A DNA stretch of 22,658 nucleotides from Atopobium sp. UBA6362 (GCA_002440065.1 DJRK01000006.1:546-23203); one strand, 5' to 3'; shown: positions 15,016 to 22,279, counted from the first letter of the stretch. The notes: generated by a model not told the origin, from the sequence alone. Numbers and translations: made by a program.

Positions 15016-15153
15016 ATGCGACCTCCGGTCTCGCGAATCTTTGTATAAGTGAGTATGGTGCGGCCTGCGGGGCCGTCCGGCGCCAAGAAGCTCGTTTGCG
15101 CCGTTTTCCGCCCCATTCCACACGTCATTTACACACGCCGCGGCCGGGCAATC

Positions 15154-15162
15154 TGTTAGAAT
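15154..15162 (+). promoter_or_regulatory. Extended -10 promoter of rpmE
   Basis: TGTTAGAAT combines a TG extension with the -10 hexamer TAGAAT (15157-15162). A weak TTTACA lies further upstream (15129-15134) with too long a spacer. Transcription would begin near 15169, just before the two-hairpin leader. Confidence 0.6.
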
Positions 15163-15170
15163 CGAACAGC

Positions 15171-15243
15171 TTGACTGTCCTGGAGACCCAGGACGAAACC
15201 CCTGCCCTGGTCGGTACCAGGGCCGACGAACAGGAGTCCTGCT
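15171..15243 (+). ncRNA. Structured mRNA leader of rpmE, probable L31 autoregulatory element
   Basis: The leader holds two perfect hairpins: GTCCTGG-AGAC-CCAGGAC (15177-15194) and GCCCTGG-TCGGTA-CCAGGGC (15204-15223). The ribosome binding site lies in CAGGAGTCCTG (15231-15241), and its GTCCTG can also pair with CAGGAC of the first hairpin (15189-15194), so alternative folds could expose or hide the binding site. Leaders upstream of rpmE are known as L31-binding regulatory RNAs in several phyla, including a Coriobacteria type. Membership in that family is inferred from position and structure. Confidence 0.7.
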
Positions 15244-15696
15244 ATGAAGCAAGGTATCCACCCTAATTACGTGGAGTGCACGGTTCGCTGCACCTGCGGC
15301 AACACTTGGGTCACCCGCGCCACCAAGTCCGAGATGACCGTGGACCTGTGCGACAAGTGCCACCCGTTCTACACCGGCCAGCAGAAGCTCGTCGACACCG
15401 GCGGCCGCGTCCAGCGCTTCGCCGACAAGTTCGGCGGCGCCGCTGCTGCCCAGCTCAAGAAGGCCGAGGAGGCCAAGGCTGCCCGCGCCGCCAAGGCTGC
15501 TGAGGCCGAGGCCGCCCGCAAGGCCGCTGCCGAGGCCAAGGCTGCCGCCAAGGCCGCCCGTGCCGCCGAGTACGCCAAGAAGGCCGAGGCCGAGGCTGCG
15601 AAGGCCGCCGCTGAGGCCGCCAAGGCCGCTGCCGAGGCTCCCGTCGCCGAGGAGGCTCCTGCCGCCGAGGCCGAGACCGAGGCTGCCGCCGAGTAG
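15244..15696 (+). CDS. rpmE: Ribosomal protein L31 with long Ala/Lys/Glu-rich tail
   Basis: The first 65-70 of 150 residues are large-subunit protein L31 of the zinc-binding type: MKQGIHPNYVE, CTC (C16, C18), CDKC (C36, C39), HPFYTG and GGRVQRFADKFG. The remaining 80 or so residues are almost only Ala, Lys, Glu and Arg and should form a long charged helix ending in an acidic tail; usual L31 stops near residue 70. The AGGAG in the leader hairpin precedes the ATG. The gene is a single transcription unit between its own leader and a strong terminator. The tail may be a surface extension of the ribosome or a low-complexity expansion. Confidence 0.96.
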   Translation: MKQGIHPNYVECTVRCTCGNTWVTRATKSEMTVDLCDKCHPFYTGQQKLVDTGGRVQRFADKFGGAAAAQLKKAEEAKAARAAKAAEAEAARKAAAEAKAAAKAARAAEYAKKAEAEAAKAAAEAAKAAAEAPVAEEAPAAEAETEAAAE

Positions 15697-15721
15697 GCCC
15701 GTCTCGCATAACCGAGCGAAG

Positions 15722-15759
15722 GAAACCCCGCGATCGCACTGGTCGCGGGGTTTCTTTGT
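15722..15759 (+). terminator. Rho-independent terminator of rpmE
   Basis: GAAACCCCGCGA (15722-15733) pairs with TCGCGGGGTTTC (15743-15754) around a 9-nt loop, followed by TTTGTG. It lies 25 bp after the stop codon. Confidence 0.9.
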
Positions 15760-15783
15760 GTGGCGGGTCGTTGTTTCGCTCCC

Positions 15784-15832
15784 GACCTCGCGCCCGCCCG
15801 CCGCCTGCACGGCGACGAACAAGCGCGAGGTC
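15784..15832 (-). terminator. Stem-loop after the minus-strand membrane protein gene
   Basis: GACCTCGCGC (15784-15793) is perfectly inverted at 15823-15832 around a GC-rich loop that itself has some dyad symmetry (GCCGCC/GGCGAC). It lies 6 bp past the stop of the gene ending at 15839. There is no T-tract, so termination there is only possible. Confidence 0.45.
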
Positions 15833-15838
15833 ACGGCC

Positions 15839-17422
15839 CTATTGCTGCCTGCGCATCACGTACGTATCGCGGTACGTGAGCGTCTCCGACGTGGGGAAGA
15901 AGAGGAACGAGCCCTCGTGCACGTAGGTCGTCTGCACCACGGCGAGGACGGACGAGGGGTCGGTCGCCGTGCCGAACTGCAGCGTGACCGACACGTTGCC
16001 GCCCGCTTGGTCGGGTAGCTGCGCCGAGAAGGCCAGGTCGCTGCCGTTCGAGCCGCCGGGGACGAGCTCTGCCGTGAGCGCGGCGCCTGAGATATCGGCG
16101 TCCCCTTCACAGCTCTGCGAGTCTTTCTGCGGGTTCGCGTGGAAGTGCGCGACGCCCGAGACGGTGCCGACGAGCCGCGCGCCGGTGCCCTGCGCGTCGC
16201 TTGAGCCTTCCTGGCCCGTTATCTCGACCGTGAGCGGCGCGTTCGTTCCGGCGAGGCATTTCGCGCCGTCGGTCTCCTGCGACTGGAACGTCCCGGTCCA
16301 CGTACCCGCAAGGGGCGCGAAGCTGCGCGTCTTTGCGTCCGCGGGCACGTCCGTCTCCACGATCTCCCACAGGCCGTTCACCGGGCGGAAGGCGAACTTC
16401 ACGCCGATCTGGCAGGAGTACTCGTCGTAGATCCCGGCCTTCTTGCAGGAGAGCACAAGCGAGTCTGTCTGGCTCTCAGTATCAAAGTCGGAACTAACGA
16501 CCTCGAAGTCGCCGCCTGCGTAGATGCCGACGAGGCTCTTCTCGCCCACGCCGTCGTCCGACGCCCCGCTTCCGTCGCCGGAGGCGTGGAGCGACTGCTC
16601 GGCGCGCTCGAGAAGGGCGGCGGAATTCGCCTTCACCGCGTCCTCGTCCACGCCTTCCCGGGCCTCGAAGGCGGCGTTCGCGTCCATCTCGCCGCCGATC
16701 GCCGTCCACATCCCCGCGACCTTGGCGTAGCCGAGCGTCGCCGTCTTCGTCGCGCGGACCGAGCCGTTCTCAAAGGTCACGCTGACCTCGGCCTGCGCGT
16801 AGCCCGACGCCCCGAACTGCGCCGCCGAGGGATCGATGGCTGACTGCGTCTTGCGCACCGAGAGCACCTTGACGTCGCCGACCTCGAGCTCGGCGTCGTC
16901 GCCCCACTTGCCGCCGCTGTAGTCCGGCGCGCCCACGCGCGTGCGGGCGTCGGCCGCCACGACGTCGTCTGCGGGCACGCTGCCGGCGTGGATGCCGGCG
17001 ACGGTCAGCAGGGCGACGAGGGCGACCACGAGCGCGGCGACCACCGCGACGGGTCGCTTGTGGCTGGCAAGAAAACCGCGGGCCTTCGCGGCCACCTGTG
17101 CCACGCGTCCCTGCGGCGCGCGCTTCTCGACGACCTGGGTCTCGGTGAGGTCGGGCGTCGGCCGCACGGCGGTCGCGTCCTGGGCGGCGGCTTCGGCCGT
17201 TTCCGCCGCGTCGGCGCCCGCGTCGGATGCGTTGGGCTCCGCCGTATCTGCCTCGGATCCCGCCTCGGCCGTATCCGTCTCCGGCTCCGGCGCGCCCGGC
17301 TCCTCTGCACCCGCATCAACGTCCGTCTTGGCCGCGGCCATATCCGTCGCAATCTGCCCGTCCTTCTCAGCGTCGCCGGGCTCGTGCGCGGGCCCCAGCC
17401 CCTCGCGTATCTCTGTGTCCAT
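15839..17422 (-). CDS. Type II membrane protein of unknown function
   Basis: I do not recognise a named family in this 527-residue protein. Residues 1-120 are acidic, Ala/Glu/Asp-rich and probably disordered in the cytoplasm. HKRPVAVV begins one transmembrane helix (about 124-146), and the rest should face outward. The exterior part has two similar-looking beta-rich regions (about 175-250 and 297-365, each with a GxW or GLWEIV strand) and a C-terminal region from about 370 (LAGTWTGTFQ...) that resembles a lipocalin-like barrel. Four cysteines (326, 337, 389, 438) could form two disulfides. GGGAG precedes the ATG at 17422. The gene is divergent from the ATPase unit. A role in envelope sensing or binding is possible but unproven. 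Confidence 0.85.
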   Translation of the reverse strand: MDTEIREGLGPAHEPGDAEKDGQIATDMAAAKTDVDAGAEEPGAPEPETDTAEAGSEADTAEPNASDAGADAAETAEAAAQDATAVRPTPDLTETQVVEKRAPQGRVAQVAAKARGFLASHKRPVAVVAALVVALVALLTVAGIHAGSVPADDVVAADARTRVGAPDYSGGKWGDDAELEVGDVKVLSVRKTQSAIDPSAAQFGASGYAQAEVSVTFENGSVRATKTATLGYAKVAGMWTAIGGEMDANAAFEAREGVDEDAVKANSAALLERAEQSLHASGDGSGASDDGVGEKSLVGIYAGGDFEVVSSDFDTESQTDSLVLSCKKAGIYDEYSCQIGVKFAFRPVNGLWEIVETDVPADAKTRSFAPLAGTWTGTFQSQETDGAKCLAGTNAPLTVEITGQEGSSDAQGTGARLVGTVSGVAHFHANPQKDSQSCEGDADISGAALTAELVPGGSNGSDLAFSAQLPDQAGGNVSVTLQFGTATDPSSVLAVVQTTYVHEGSFLFFPTSETLTYRDTYVMRRQQ

Positions 17423-17544
17423 GCCACTCCCATCTGTTCTCCGCCTAGTTTCTCACACGAGCTGCCCCGCGATGCCTGTGCTACCCATCTCGTTTGTCCG
17501 CATCTTGGCCCATACAAAAGAGCCGCTTTGCCAAACACGAAGAC

Positions 17545-17649
17545 ATGCATATGCTGTACATGAAATTGCGCAAAACAATGTACAAGCCGTACACGAAAAT
17601 ACGTAAAATCATGTACAGAATACGCATGAAAAACGAGGAGCAACCATGA
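17545..17649 (+). CDS. Small basic repeat ORF coupled to the ATPase gene
   Basis: An ATG at 17545 opens a 34-codon frame whose TGA (17647-17649) overlaps the ATPase start as ATGA, the usual form of translational coupling. The peptide is strongly basic and Tyr/Met-rich, with an 11-residue repeat (LYMKLRKTMYK then PYTKIRKIMYR) encoded by a 33-bp tandem repeat, and a partial third unit. The only binding-site-like sequence before it is a weak GAAG, and ATGs at 17551 and 17560 are alternative starts. It may be a leader peptide, a small membrane-active protein, or a chance frame kept open by a repeat length divisible by three. I cannot tell which. Confidence 0.4.
   Translation: MHMLYMKLRKTMYKPYTKIRKIMYRIRMKNEEQP
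17554..17619 (+). repeat. 33-bp imperfect tandem repeat with TGTACA sites
   Basis: Two units starting at 17554 and 17587 agree at about 23 of 31 positions and share GTACA-GAAA and ATGTACA blocks; a partial third copy follows to about 17636. GTACA pentamers recur at 17556, 17579, 17589 and 17612. The array is AT-rich and lies immediately upstream of the ATPase gene. Confidence 0.7.
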
Positions 17650-19019
17650 AGGGCCAGGCAGCGAAGCCGCTCAAGCGCAAGTTTTCCAAGACAATCGAGG
17701 ACTGGTTCAAGAACGACGACGAGCATCCGCTCCTTGTGACGGGCGCGCGTCGGACGGGCAAGACGTACCTTCTGGACCAAATGGGCAAAAACCTTGCTGG
17801 CGACCAGTTCCTCCGCCTTGACTTTCAGACGGATCTTGCGGCCGTCGAGCGCATCTTCGACGGTCCCACGGACGACGTCGACGGAATCGTCAGGCGCCTT
17901 TCCGAGTACAAGGGTGTGGACGGCCTCGATCCATCCAAGGCACTGCTCTTCTTCGATGAGGTGCAGCTCGACGAGCGGGCCCTCAACTCGCTTAGGTTCT
18001 TTGCCGGCTCGCGTTGGCGCGTCGCGGCAAGCGGCAGCCTTCTCGGTGTGACGACGCGGCAGCGCAGGCTCCCGTTTCCCTCCGGTGTCCGCCAGGCCAC
18101 GCTTCTTCCCATGGACTTTGAGGAATTCCTTTGGGCGCTCGGGGAGGATGCCATGGCACGGGCGATCCGGGAGCACGCCTCCACGTTCGAGCCTTACGTG
18201 CTGCACGAGCGTGCGCTCGACCTTTATCATCGCTACCTCATAGTCGGTGGCATGCCGTTACCTGCCCGGCAGTATCGCGATACCTGCTCGCTCGATGCCG
18301 CAGCAGAGGAAATCGCCGAGATCGAGTCGACCTACACGGCGGACATGACCGACGTCGACAACGGCATCAGCGGCCTCTCTGCCAAGAGGATCTGGGACAG
18401 CCTTCCCAAGCAGCTCCTTCGCGCGTCTACCAAGAAGTTCAAGTACTCCGAGGTCGTGCGAGGTGGACGCCGCGCGCGTCTTCTCGAGCCCCTCGAGTGG
18501 CTTTCGGCGGCGGGCATCGTGAGCATCAACGACCTCACGCGCGACGTGCAGGCACCTCTTGCGCCCTACAACGATGAAGAGGGCAGTTTCTTCAAGGTCT
18601 ACGTGGCGGACACGGGCGTCATGTTCAGCAAGTTCGGCATCTCTCCGAACCTGTTTCTCAACCCTGAGCTCCAGGCGGCGCTCTCCTCGGATTTCAGGGG
18701 CGCGTTGACCGAGAACTACGTGATGCAGGCCCTCAAGGCCGCGGGACTCAAGACCTACTACTGGATGCCCGAGGACAACGGCCGGCGCGGCGAAATCGAC
18801 TTCGTTTACCAGACTCGGCGGGCGGAGGTCATCCCCGTCGAGGTCAAGTCCGCCCGCAACGTGAGCGCCAAGACGTTCTCGCGCTTCATGGGGGAAGGCC
18901 ACGCACCGTTCGGCGTGCGACTCTCCGAGAACGAGTTTGGCTGCACAAGGCTCGAGAACGGTGCGGAGCTCAGGAGCCTCCCGCTCTACGCGGCGTTCTG
19001 TATGGATGCGTGCGCCTAG
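17646..19019 (+). CDS. AAA-family ATP-binding protein with DUF4143-type C-terminus
   Basis: This 457-residue protein belongs to the widespread AAA_14/DUF4143 group of unknown function. The N-terminal ATPase has Walker A GARRTGKT (33-40), Walker B LLFFDEVQ (100-107, D104 and E105) and ASGSLLG as a sensor. A helical middle contains the YLIVGGMPLP signature. The C-terminal part holds a PD-(D/E)XK nuclease-like core: E383 and D385 in GEIDFVY, and E399 and K401 in VEVKSA. GAGGAG precedes the start. The gene is coupled to a small repeat-built ORF and otherwise stands alone. Base use is a little less GC-rich than its neighbours, in line with an accessory gene. Roles in defence or stress are often proposed for the group but nothing here proves one. 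Confidence 0.9.
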   Translation: MKGQAAKPLKRKFSKTIEDWFKNDDEHPLLVTGARRTGKTYLLDQMGKNLAGDQFLRLDFQTDLAAVERIFDGPTDDVDGIVRRLSEYKGVDGLDPSKALLFFDEVQLDERALNSLRFFAGSRWRVAASGSLLGVTTRQRRLPFPSGVRQATLLPMDFEEFLWALGEDAMARAIREHASTFEPYVLHERALDLYHRYLIVGGMPLPARQYRDTCSLDAAAEEIAEIESTYTADMTDVDNGISGLSAKRIWDSLPKQLLRASTKKFKYSEVVRGGRRARLLEPLEWLSAAGIVSINDLTRDVQAPLAPYNDEEGSFFKVYVADTGVMFSKFGISPNLFLNPELQAALSSDFRGALTENYVMQALKAAGLKTYYWMPEDNGRRGEIDFVYQTRRAEVIPVEVKSARNVSAKTFSRFMGEGHAPFGVRLSENEFGCTRLENGAELRSLPLYAAFCMDACA

Positions 19020-19095
19020 GGGGCCAGGACGCCGGATGTATCTACCGTGCCTCCACAACCGCCCCAGTCGCGAGGCCATCGCGGCCTTCCCGCGT

Positions 19096-19158
19096 TATGA
19101 TAGAAAAGAATGTGCGAAAGGGGATTTACCTATGTATCTGAGGAACGACAAGCTCTAG
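19096..19158 (+). promoter_or_regulatory. prfA promoter element and possible 8-codon leader ORF
   Basis: TATGAT (19096-19101) is a good -10 hexamer about 175 bp before prfA; no clear -35 is seen. Downstream, AAAGGGG precedes ATG at 19132, which opens an 8-codon ORF (MYLRNDKL) ending at TAG 19158. The 116 bp between it and prfA are GC-rich and may be structured. The mini-ORF could be a leader peptide but is very short. Confidence 0.35.
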
Positions 19159-19274
19159 CTGCCTTGTTTGCCGCGCTGCGCCACCGTTGCGGTTGCGCCG
19201 CGCCATGCCTCATCCCCGTCAATTCGCCCGGTGGCGCCGCGTCGCGCCGCCCTCCCACAACAAGGAGTTCCCAC

Positions 19275-20342
19275 ATGCCAGAGAAGCTCGAAAAGATCAT
19301 CGCCGCCTACAAGGAGCTTGAGGCCAAGCTCGTCGACCCTGCCGTCGTCTCCGACCCCAAGGAGTACGCGCGCCTGGCCAAGGAGCACGCCGGCCAGGCC
19401 GAGCTCGTGGCCAAGGCCAAGGAGTACCTGGGCGCCCTCGACGACATCGAGGCCGCCAAGGAGATGCTCCACGAGGCCTCCGACGCCGACGAGAAGGCCA
19501 TGCTCCAGGACGACATCGCCGCGAACGAGGAGAAGCTCCCCGCGCTCGAGGACGACATCAAGTTCCTTCTCATCCCGACCGACCCCAACGACGACAAGGA
19601 CACCATCGTCGAGATCCGCGCCGGCGTGGGCGGCGACGAGGCCGCCATCTTTGCCGGCGACCTGTACAAGATGTATGAGCGCTTTGCCGCGTCCAAGGGC
19701 TGGAAGATCCAGCTCCTCTCGTCCTCGCCGTCCGAGGCCGGCGGCTTCAAGACCATCGAGTTCAAGGTCCTGGGCGAGAAGGTCTACTCCGTCCTCAAGT
19801 ACGAGTCCGGCGTCCACCGCGTCCAGCGCGTCCCCAAGACCGAGAGCCAGGGCCGCATCCAGACCTCGACCGCCACGGTCGCCGTCCTGCCCGAGGCCGA
19901 CGAGATCGACATCCACATCGAGCAGTCCGACCTGCGCATCGACACCTACTGCGCGTCGGGCCCCGGCGGCCAGTGCGTCAACACGACCTACTCCGCCGTG
20001 CGCATCACGCACCTGCCCACGAACACCGTGGTCCAGTCGCAGGACCAGCGCTCGCAGATCCAGAACCGCGAGGTCTGCATGCAGATGCTGCGCGCCCGCC
20101 TCTACGAGATGGAGCTCGAGAAGCAGCAGGCCGAGCAGGGCGCCGAGCGCCTCTCGCAGATCGGCCACGGCAACCGCTCCGAGAAGATCCGCACGTATAA
20201 CCAGCCGCAGGACCGCGTGACCGACCACCGCATCGGGTTCAACAGCACCTACAACGGGGTCCTTCTGGGCAGCAACCTCTCCGACGTCATCGAGGCGCTC
20301 GCCGCCGCCGAGCGCGCCGAGAAGCTCGCCCAGACCGTCTAA
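19275..20342 (+). CDS. prfA: Peptide chain release factor 1
   Basis: RF1 ends translation at UAA and UAG by hydrolysing peptidyl-tRNA. The 355-residue protein has a helical N-terminal domain, IRAGVGGDEAAIFAGDLYKMY (114-134), the stop-codon-reading PxT motif as PKT (187-189) in HRVQRVPKTESQGRIQTS, and GGQ (231-233) in ASGPGGQCVNTTYSAVRITH. Length is normal for RF1. AAGGAG at 19262-19267 fixes the ATG at 19275; a GTG-initiated extension to 19110 would add about 55 non-conserved residues and is rejected. The methyltransferase gene prmC often follows prfA but is not here; a terminator follows instead. Confidence 0.97.
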   Translation: MPEKLEKIIAAYKELEAKLVDPAVVSDPKEYARLAKEHAGQAELVAKAKEYLGALDDIEAAKEMLHEASDADEKAMLQDDIAANEEKLPALEDDIKFLLIPTDPNDDKDTIVEIRAGVGGDEAAIFAGDLYKMYERFAASKGWKIQLLSSSPSEAGGFKTIEFKVLGEKVYSVLKYESGVHRVQRVPKTESQGRIQTSTATVAVLPEADEIDIHIEQSDLRIDTYCASGPGGQCVNTTYSAVRITHLPTNTVVQSQDQRSQIQNREVCMQMLRARLYEMELEKQQAEQGAERLSQIGHGNRSEKIRTYNQPQDRVTDHRIGFNSTYNGVLLGSNLSDVIEALAAAERAEKLAQTV

Positions 20343-20386
20343 TGCCGCCCGCGTCGGATGCGGGTCGGGTAGTTCCTTAACAGTTG

Positions 20387-20413
20387 GCGGGTGCCGCAGG
20401 GCGCCCGCTTTTT
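20387..20413 (+). terminator. Rho-independent terminator of prfA
   Basis: GCGGGTGCC (20387-20395) pairs with GGCGCCCGC (20400-20408), including one T-G pair, around a 4-nt loop and is followed by five T. The next gene's AGGAGG site starts about 10 bp later, so some readthrough is likely if that gene has no promoter of its own. Confidence 0.88.
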
Positions 20414-20434
20414 CACGGCTCTAGGAGGCCATCT

Positions 20435-21115
20435 ATGGAGGGCAACAAGGTCGAGGAATTCGAGCTCGGCGAGCCGGTGCTCGTGTGCCGCTGGCGCCTC
20501 GCGGGCGGAAAGCTCCCCCTCGAGAACCGCCACCTGCGCGCGCTTTCCCGTCGCGTCGTGCTGGGCCGCGCCGTCACGCCCCAGCTTGTGGGCTGGGCGA
20601 AGCAGCACATCGAGTGGACGCTGCAGGACGGCTCCGCCGAGAACCCCGACGGCGTGCTCATGCTCGTCATGGATGCCGAGGGCCGCGCGGCGATGAGCGT
20701 GGGCCCTTATGCCCCTCTTGCGAATGAGGGCCAGGTTGATGGCGGCGTGCCTGTCGAGAAGCTCGCAGAGCGCGCCGCCGCGTCCGAGCGCGAGGCGACC
20801 GAGGCCGGCATCGCGCCCGAGACGCTCTGGGCGGCAGGCCCCGACGGCGCCCTCGTCGCCGGTTTCGCCGAGGATGCGCCCAAGTCCGGCGCCGCGAGCC
20901 TCGTCGCCGACCTCGCCGCGACCTTTGGCATGAAGGTCCGCTACGAGGACGACCTCGCGAGCAGGGCCGCCGCGGGCGCGGAGGGGCTCGGCGAGGTCTT
21001 CTTGGTGAGCGATGAGCACGGCATCGTGCCCGCTGCGGATGCGAAGGGAGAGACGGGCGCTCGATTCGCGTCCGCCTACGCGAAGCTCCTCGACGCCACG
21101 CGCGACGCGCGGTAA
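20435..21115 (+). CDS. Conserved-looking protein of unknown function, 226 residues
   Basis: I do not recognise this soluble-looking, acidic 226-residue protein. It begins MEGNKVEEFELGEPVLV behind a strong AGGAGG at 20424-20429, with 5 bp spacing, and uses the GC-rich codons of its neighbours, so the frame is real. The first 100 residues carry a mixed alpha/beta pattern (VLVCRWRLAGGKLPLENRHLRAL, VLMLVMDAEGRAAMSVGPYAPL). The rest is Ala/Glu-rich helix with FLVSDEHGIVPA near the end. No signal peptide, membrane helix, Cys motif or nucleotide-binding loop is visible. It follows prfA across a terminator and is convergent, by 2 bp, with the peptidase gene. Confidence 0.82.
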   Translation: MEGNKVEEFELGEPVLVCRWRLAGGKLPLENRHLRALSRRVVLGRAVTPQLVGWAKQHIEWTLQDGSAENPDGVLMLVMDAEGRAAMSVGPYAPLANEGQVDGGVPVEKLAERAAASEREATEAGIAPETLWAAGPDGALVAGFAEDAPKSGAASLVADLAATFGMKVRYEDDLASRAAAGAEGLGEVFLVSDEHGIVPAADAKGETGARFASAYAKLLDATRDAR

Positions 21116-21117
21116 GG

Positions 21118-22113
21118 CTACTTCGCCGCGGTGAAGCTCCAGGCGGCGCCCGCCTCGCCGCACACGAGGGAGAGGTCCCAGCTCTTCTGGCTGTTGACCC
21201 AGCTGTTCGAGTCGTGTACCACGACCTGGCCCGACTCGTCGAGCTTCTCGAGCACGATGAAGTGGCCCACGCTCGTGAACGTGCCCGGGTTCATCACGCA
21301 GATGACGGGGCGCCCGGACTGGAGCTCGGCTTTGACCGTGGCGACGGAGGTCGAGACCTGCTTGCCCGTGAGGCCGAGCTGCGCCGCCCCTTGCGTCATG
21401 AGCGACCAAGAAGTCCCCTGCGCGTCGGCGGCGTAGCCGTTCTTCTCGGCAAAGGACGCCATACCCGCCGGGTCGAGGTCCGTCTTGCCTGTGAGGGCGA
21501 TGTAGACCATGTCGAGCGCGGTGGGGCCGCAGCCGTAGTGGCGCAGGCGCCCGCCGCTGTACGTGTCATAGGACCACTGCGGGTCGGTCTGGTAGAGGTA
21601 GGGCATCTGGCCGAGCGTCCATTGGTCGGCGGGTGTGCTGGCGGGCTCTACCAGGGTCTTCGCGTCGTCGACCACGCCCGCGGTGAGCGCCTGGGCCGTT
21701 TGCTGGGCGCTCGCGAGCGCGGCGGCGGAGTCCTTCTCGGCCTGCTCGCGCGCGGTGCAGCCGCGCACCTGCGCCACCGCGACGGCGATTGCTGCCGCGG
21801 CGAGGACGGTGAGCGTGGCCTTCGCGTGGTCCCTGCAGAACGGGACGAGCCAGCGAAGAAAAGCGACGAGCCCGCGGGCCAGCGCCCCGAGCACGCGAAA
21901 AGCCGTGTGCAGGACCGTGCGCACGGCCGTGACGACGAGATGGGCGACGAGCTGGGCGTCGGAAGGGCGACGGCTTGCCCCCGACCTGCGGGAATCCCGT
22001 CTCGCCTCGGTGCGCGCCGGGCCTGTGGCAGCGCTTCTGCGCGCAGACGAGCTCGTCGCCGCGCGCGGATGCCCGAGGCTCCCGGGCCCAAAGTCGCCGC
22101 GGTAGTCGCCCAT
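21118..22113 (-). CDS. Membrane-anchored C39-like cysteine peptidase
   Basis: This 331-residue protein has a long basic, Arg/Ser-rich N-terminal tail (1-55), hydrophobic segments around 56-92, a transmembrane helix (about 98-116) and an extracellular peptidase_C39_2-type domain from about 170. Catalytic features are Q175 in YLYQTDPQW, C195 in HYGCGPTA, H284 in SVGHFIVLEK and D301 in VVHDSNSW. The family includes cell-wall or peptide-processing cysteine peptidases of Gram-positive bacteria. The target is unknown, as no bacteriocin or transporter gene is adjacent. A very strong GAGGAGAGGAGGAGG site precedes the ATG. The gene is convergent with the 20435 gene and separated from ssrA by a palindromic element. 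Confidence 0.9.
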   Translation of the reverse strand: MGDYRGDFGPGSLGHPRAATSSSARRSAATGPARTEARRDSRRSGASRRPSDAQLVAHLVVTAVRTVLHTAFRVLGALARGLVAFLRWLVPFCRDHAKATLTVLAAAAIAVAVAQVRGCTAREQAEKDSAAALASAQQTAQALTAGVVDDAKTLVEPASTPADQWTLGQMPYLYQTDPQWSYDTYSGGRLRHYGCGPTALDMVYIALTGKTDLDPAGMASFAEKNGYAADAQGTSWSLMTQGAAQLGLTGKQVSTSVATVKAELQSGRPVICVMNPGTFTSVGHFIVLEKLDESGQVVVHDSNSWVNSQKSWDLSLVCGEAGAAWSFTAAK

Positions 22114-22135
22114 GCCCCTCCTCCTCTCGTCGCCT

Positions 22136-22183
22136 CAATTTGGGGTCGGATACCAATTTAAACTAGTATCCGACCCCAAATTG
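22136..22183. repeat. Palindromic element, diverged relative of the 4551 family
   Basis: CAATTTGGGGTCGGATAC (22136-22153) is perfectly inverted at 22166-22183 around a 12-nt AT-rich loop. The arm shares TTTGGGG(A/T)C and the purine/TAC-TTC pattern with the arms at 4551 and 13498. Its right arm ends in the TTG of the ssrA -35. Confidence 0.82.
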
Positions 22184-22210
22184 CTATTTCCAAGTAAGAG
22201 ATGGTAGAAT
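22181..22210 (+). promoter_or_regulatory. Promoter of ssrA
   Basis: TTGCTA (22181-22186) and TAGAAT (22205-22210) are 18 bp apart. Transcription would start near 22217, about 63 nt before the mature tmRNA end. The precursor leader contains a GCCGC-GACT-GCGGC hairpin (22221-22234). Confidence 0.65.
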
Positions 22211-22279
22211 ATCACCCACAGCCGCGACTGCGGCCGTTCTTTCTCAACCGAATGGTGGCAGCCCTCCATTCCATCTCGT

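Noticed and set aside
15016..15834. N-terminal extension of the coaX frame, rich in Gly and Leu
   Set aside because: The extension is the antisense of rpmE and its terminator; CoaX homology begins at 15015 behind a perfect GGAGGT site.
11962..17080. TGGCAAGAAAACCGC appearing both at about 11962 and about 17066
   Set aside because: The 15-bp match lies once in a gap and once inside a coding region with unrelated flanks; probably chance in GC-rich DNA.
19110..19274. GTG-initiated longer form of release factor 1
   Set aside because: The extra residues are not RF1-like, and AAGGAG at 19262 precedes the standard MPEKLEK start.
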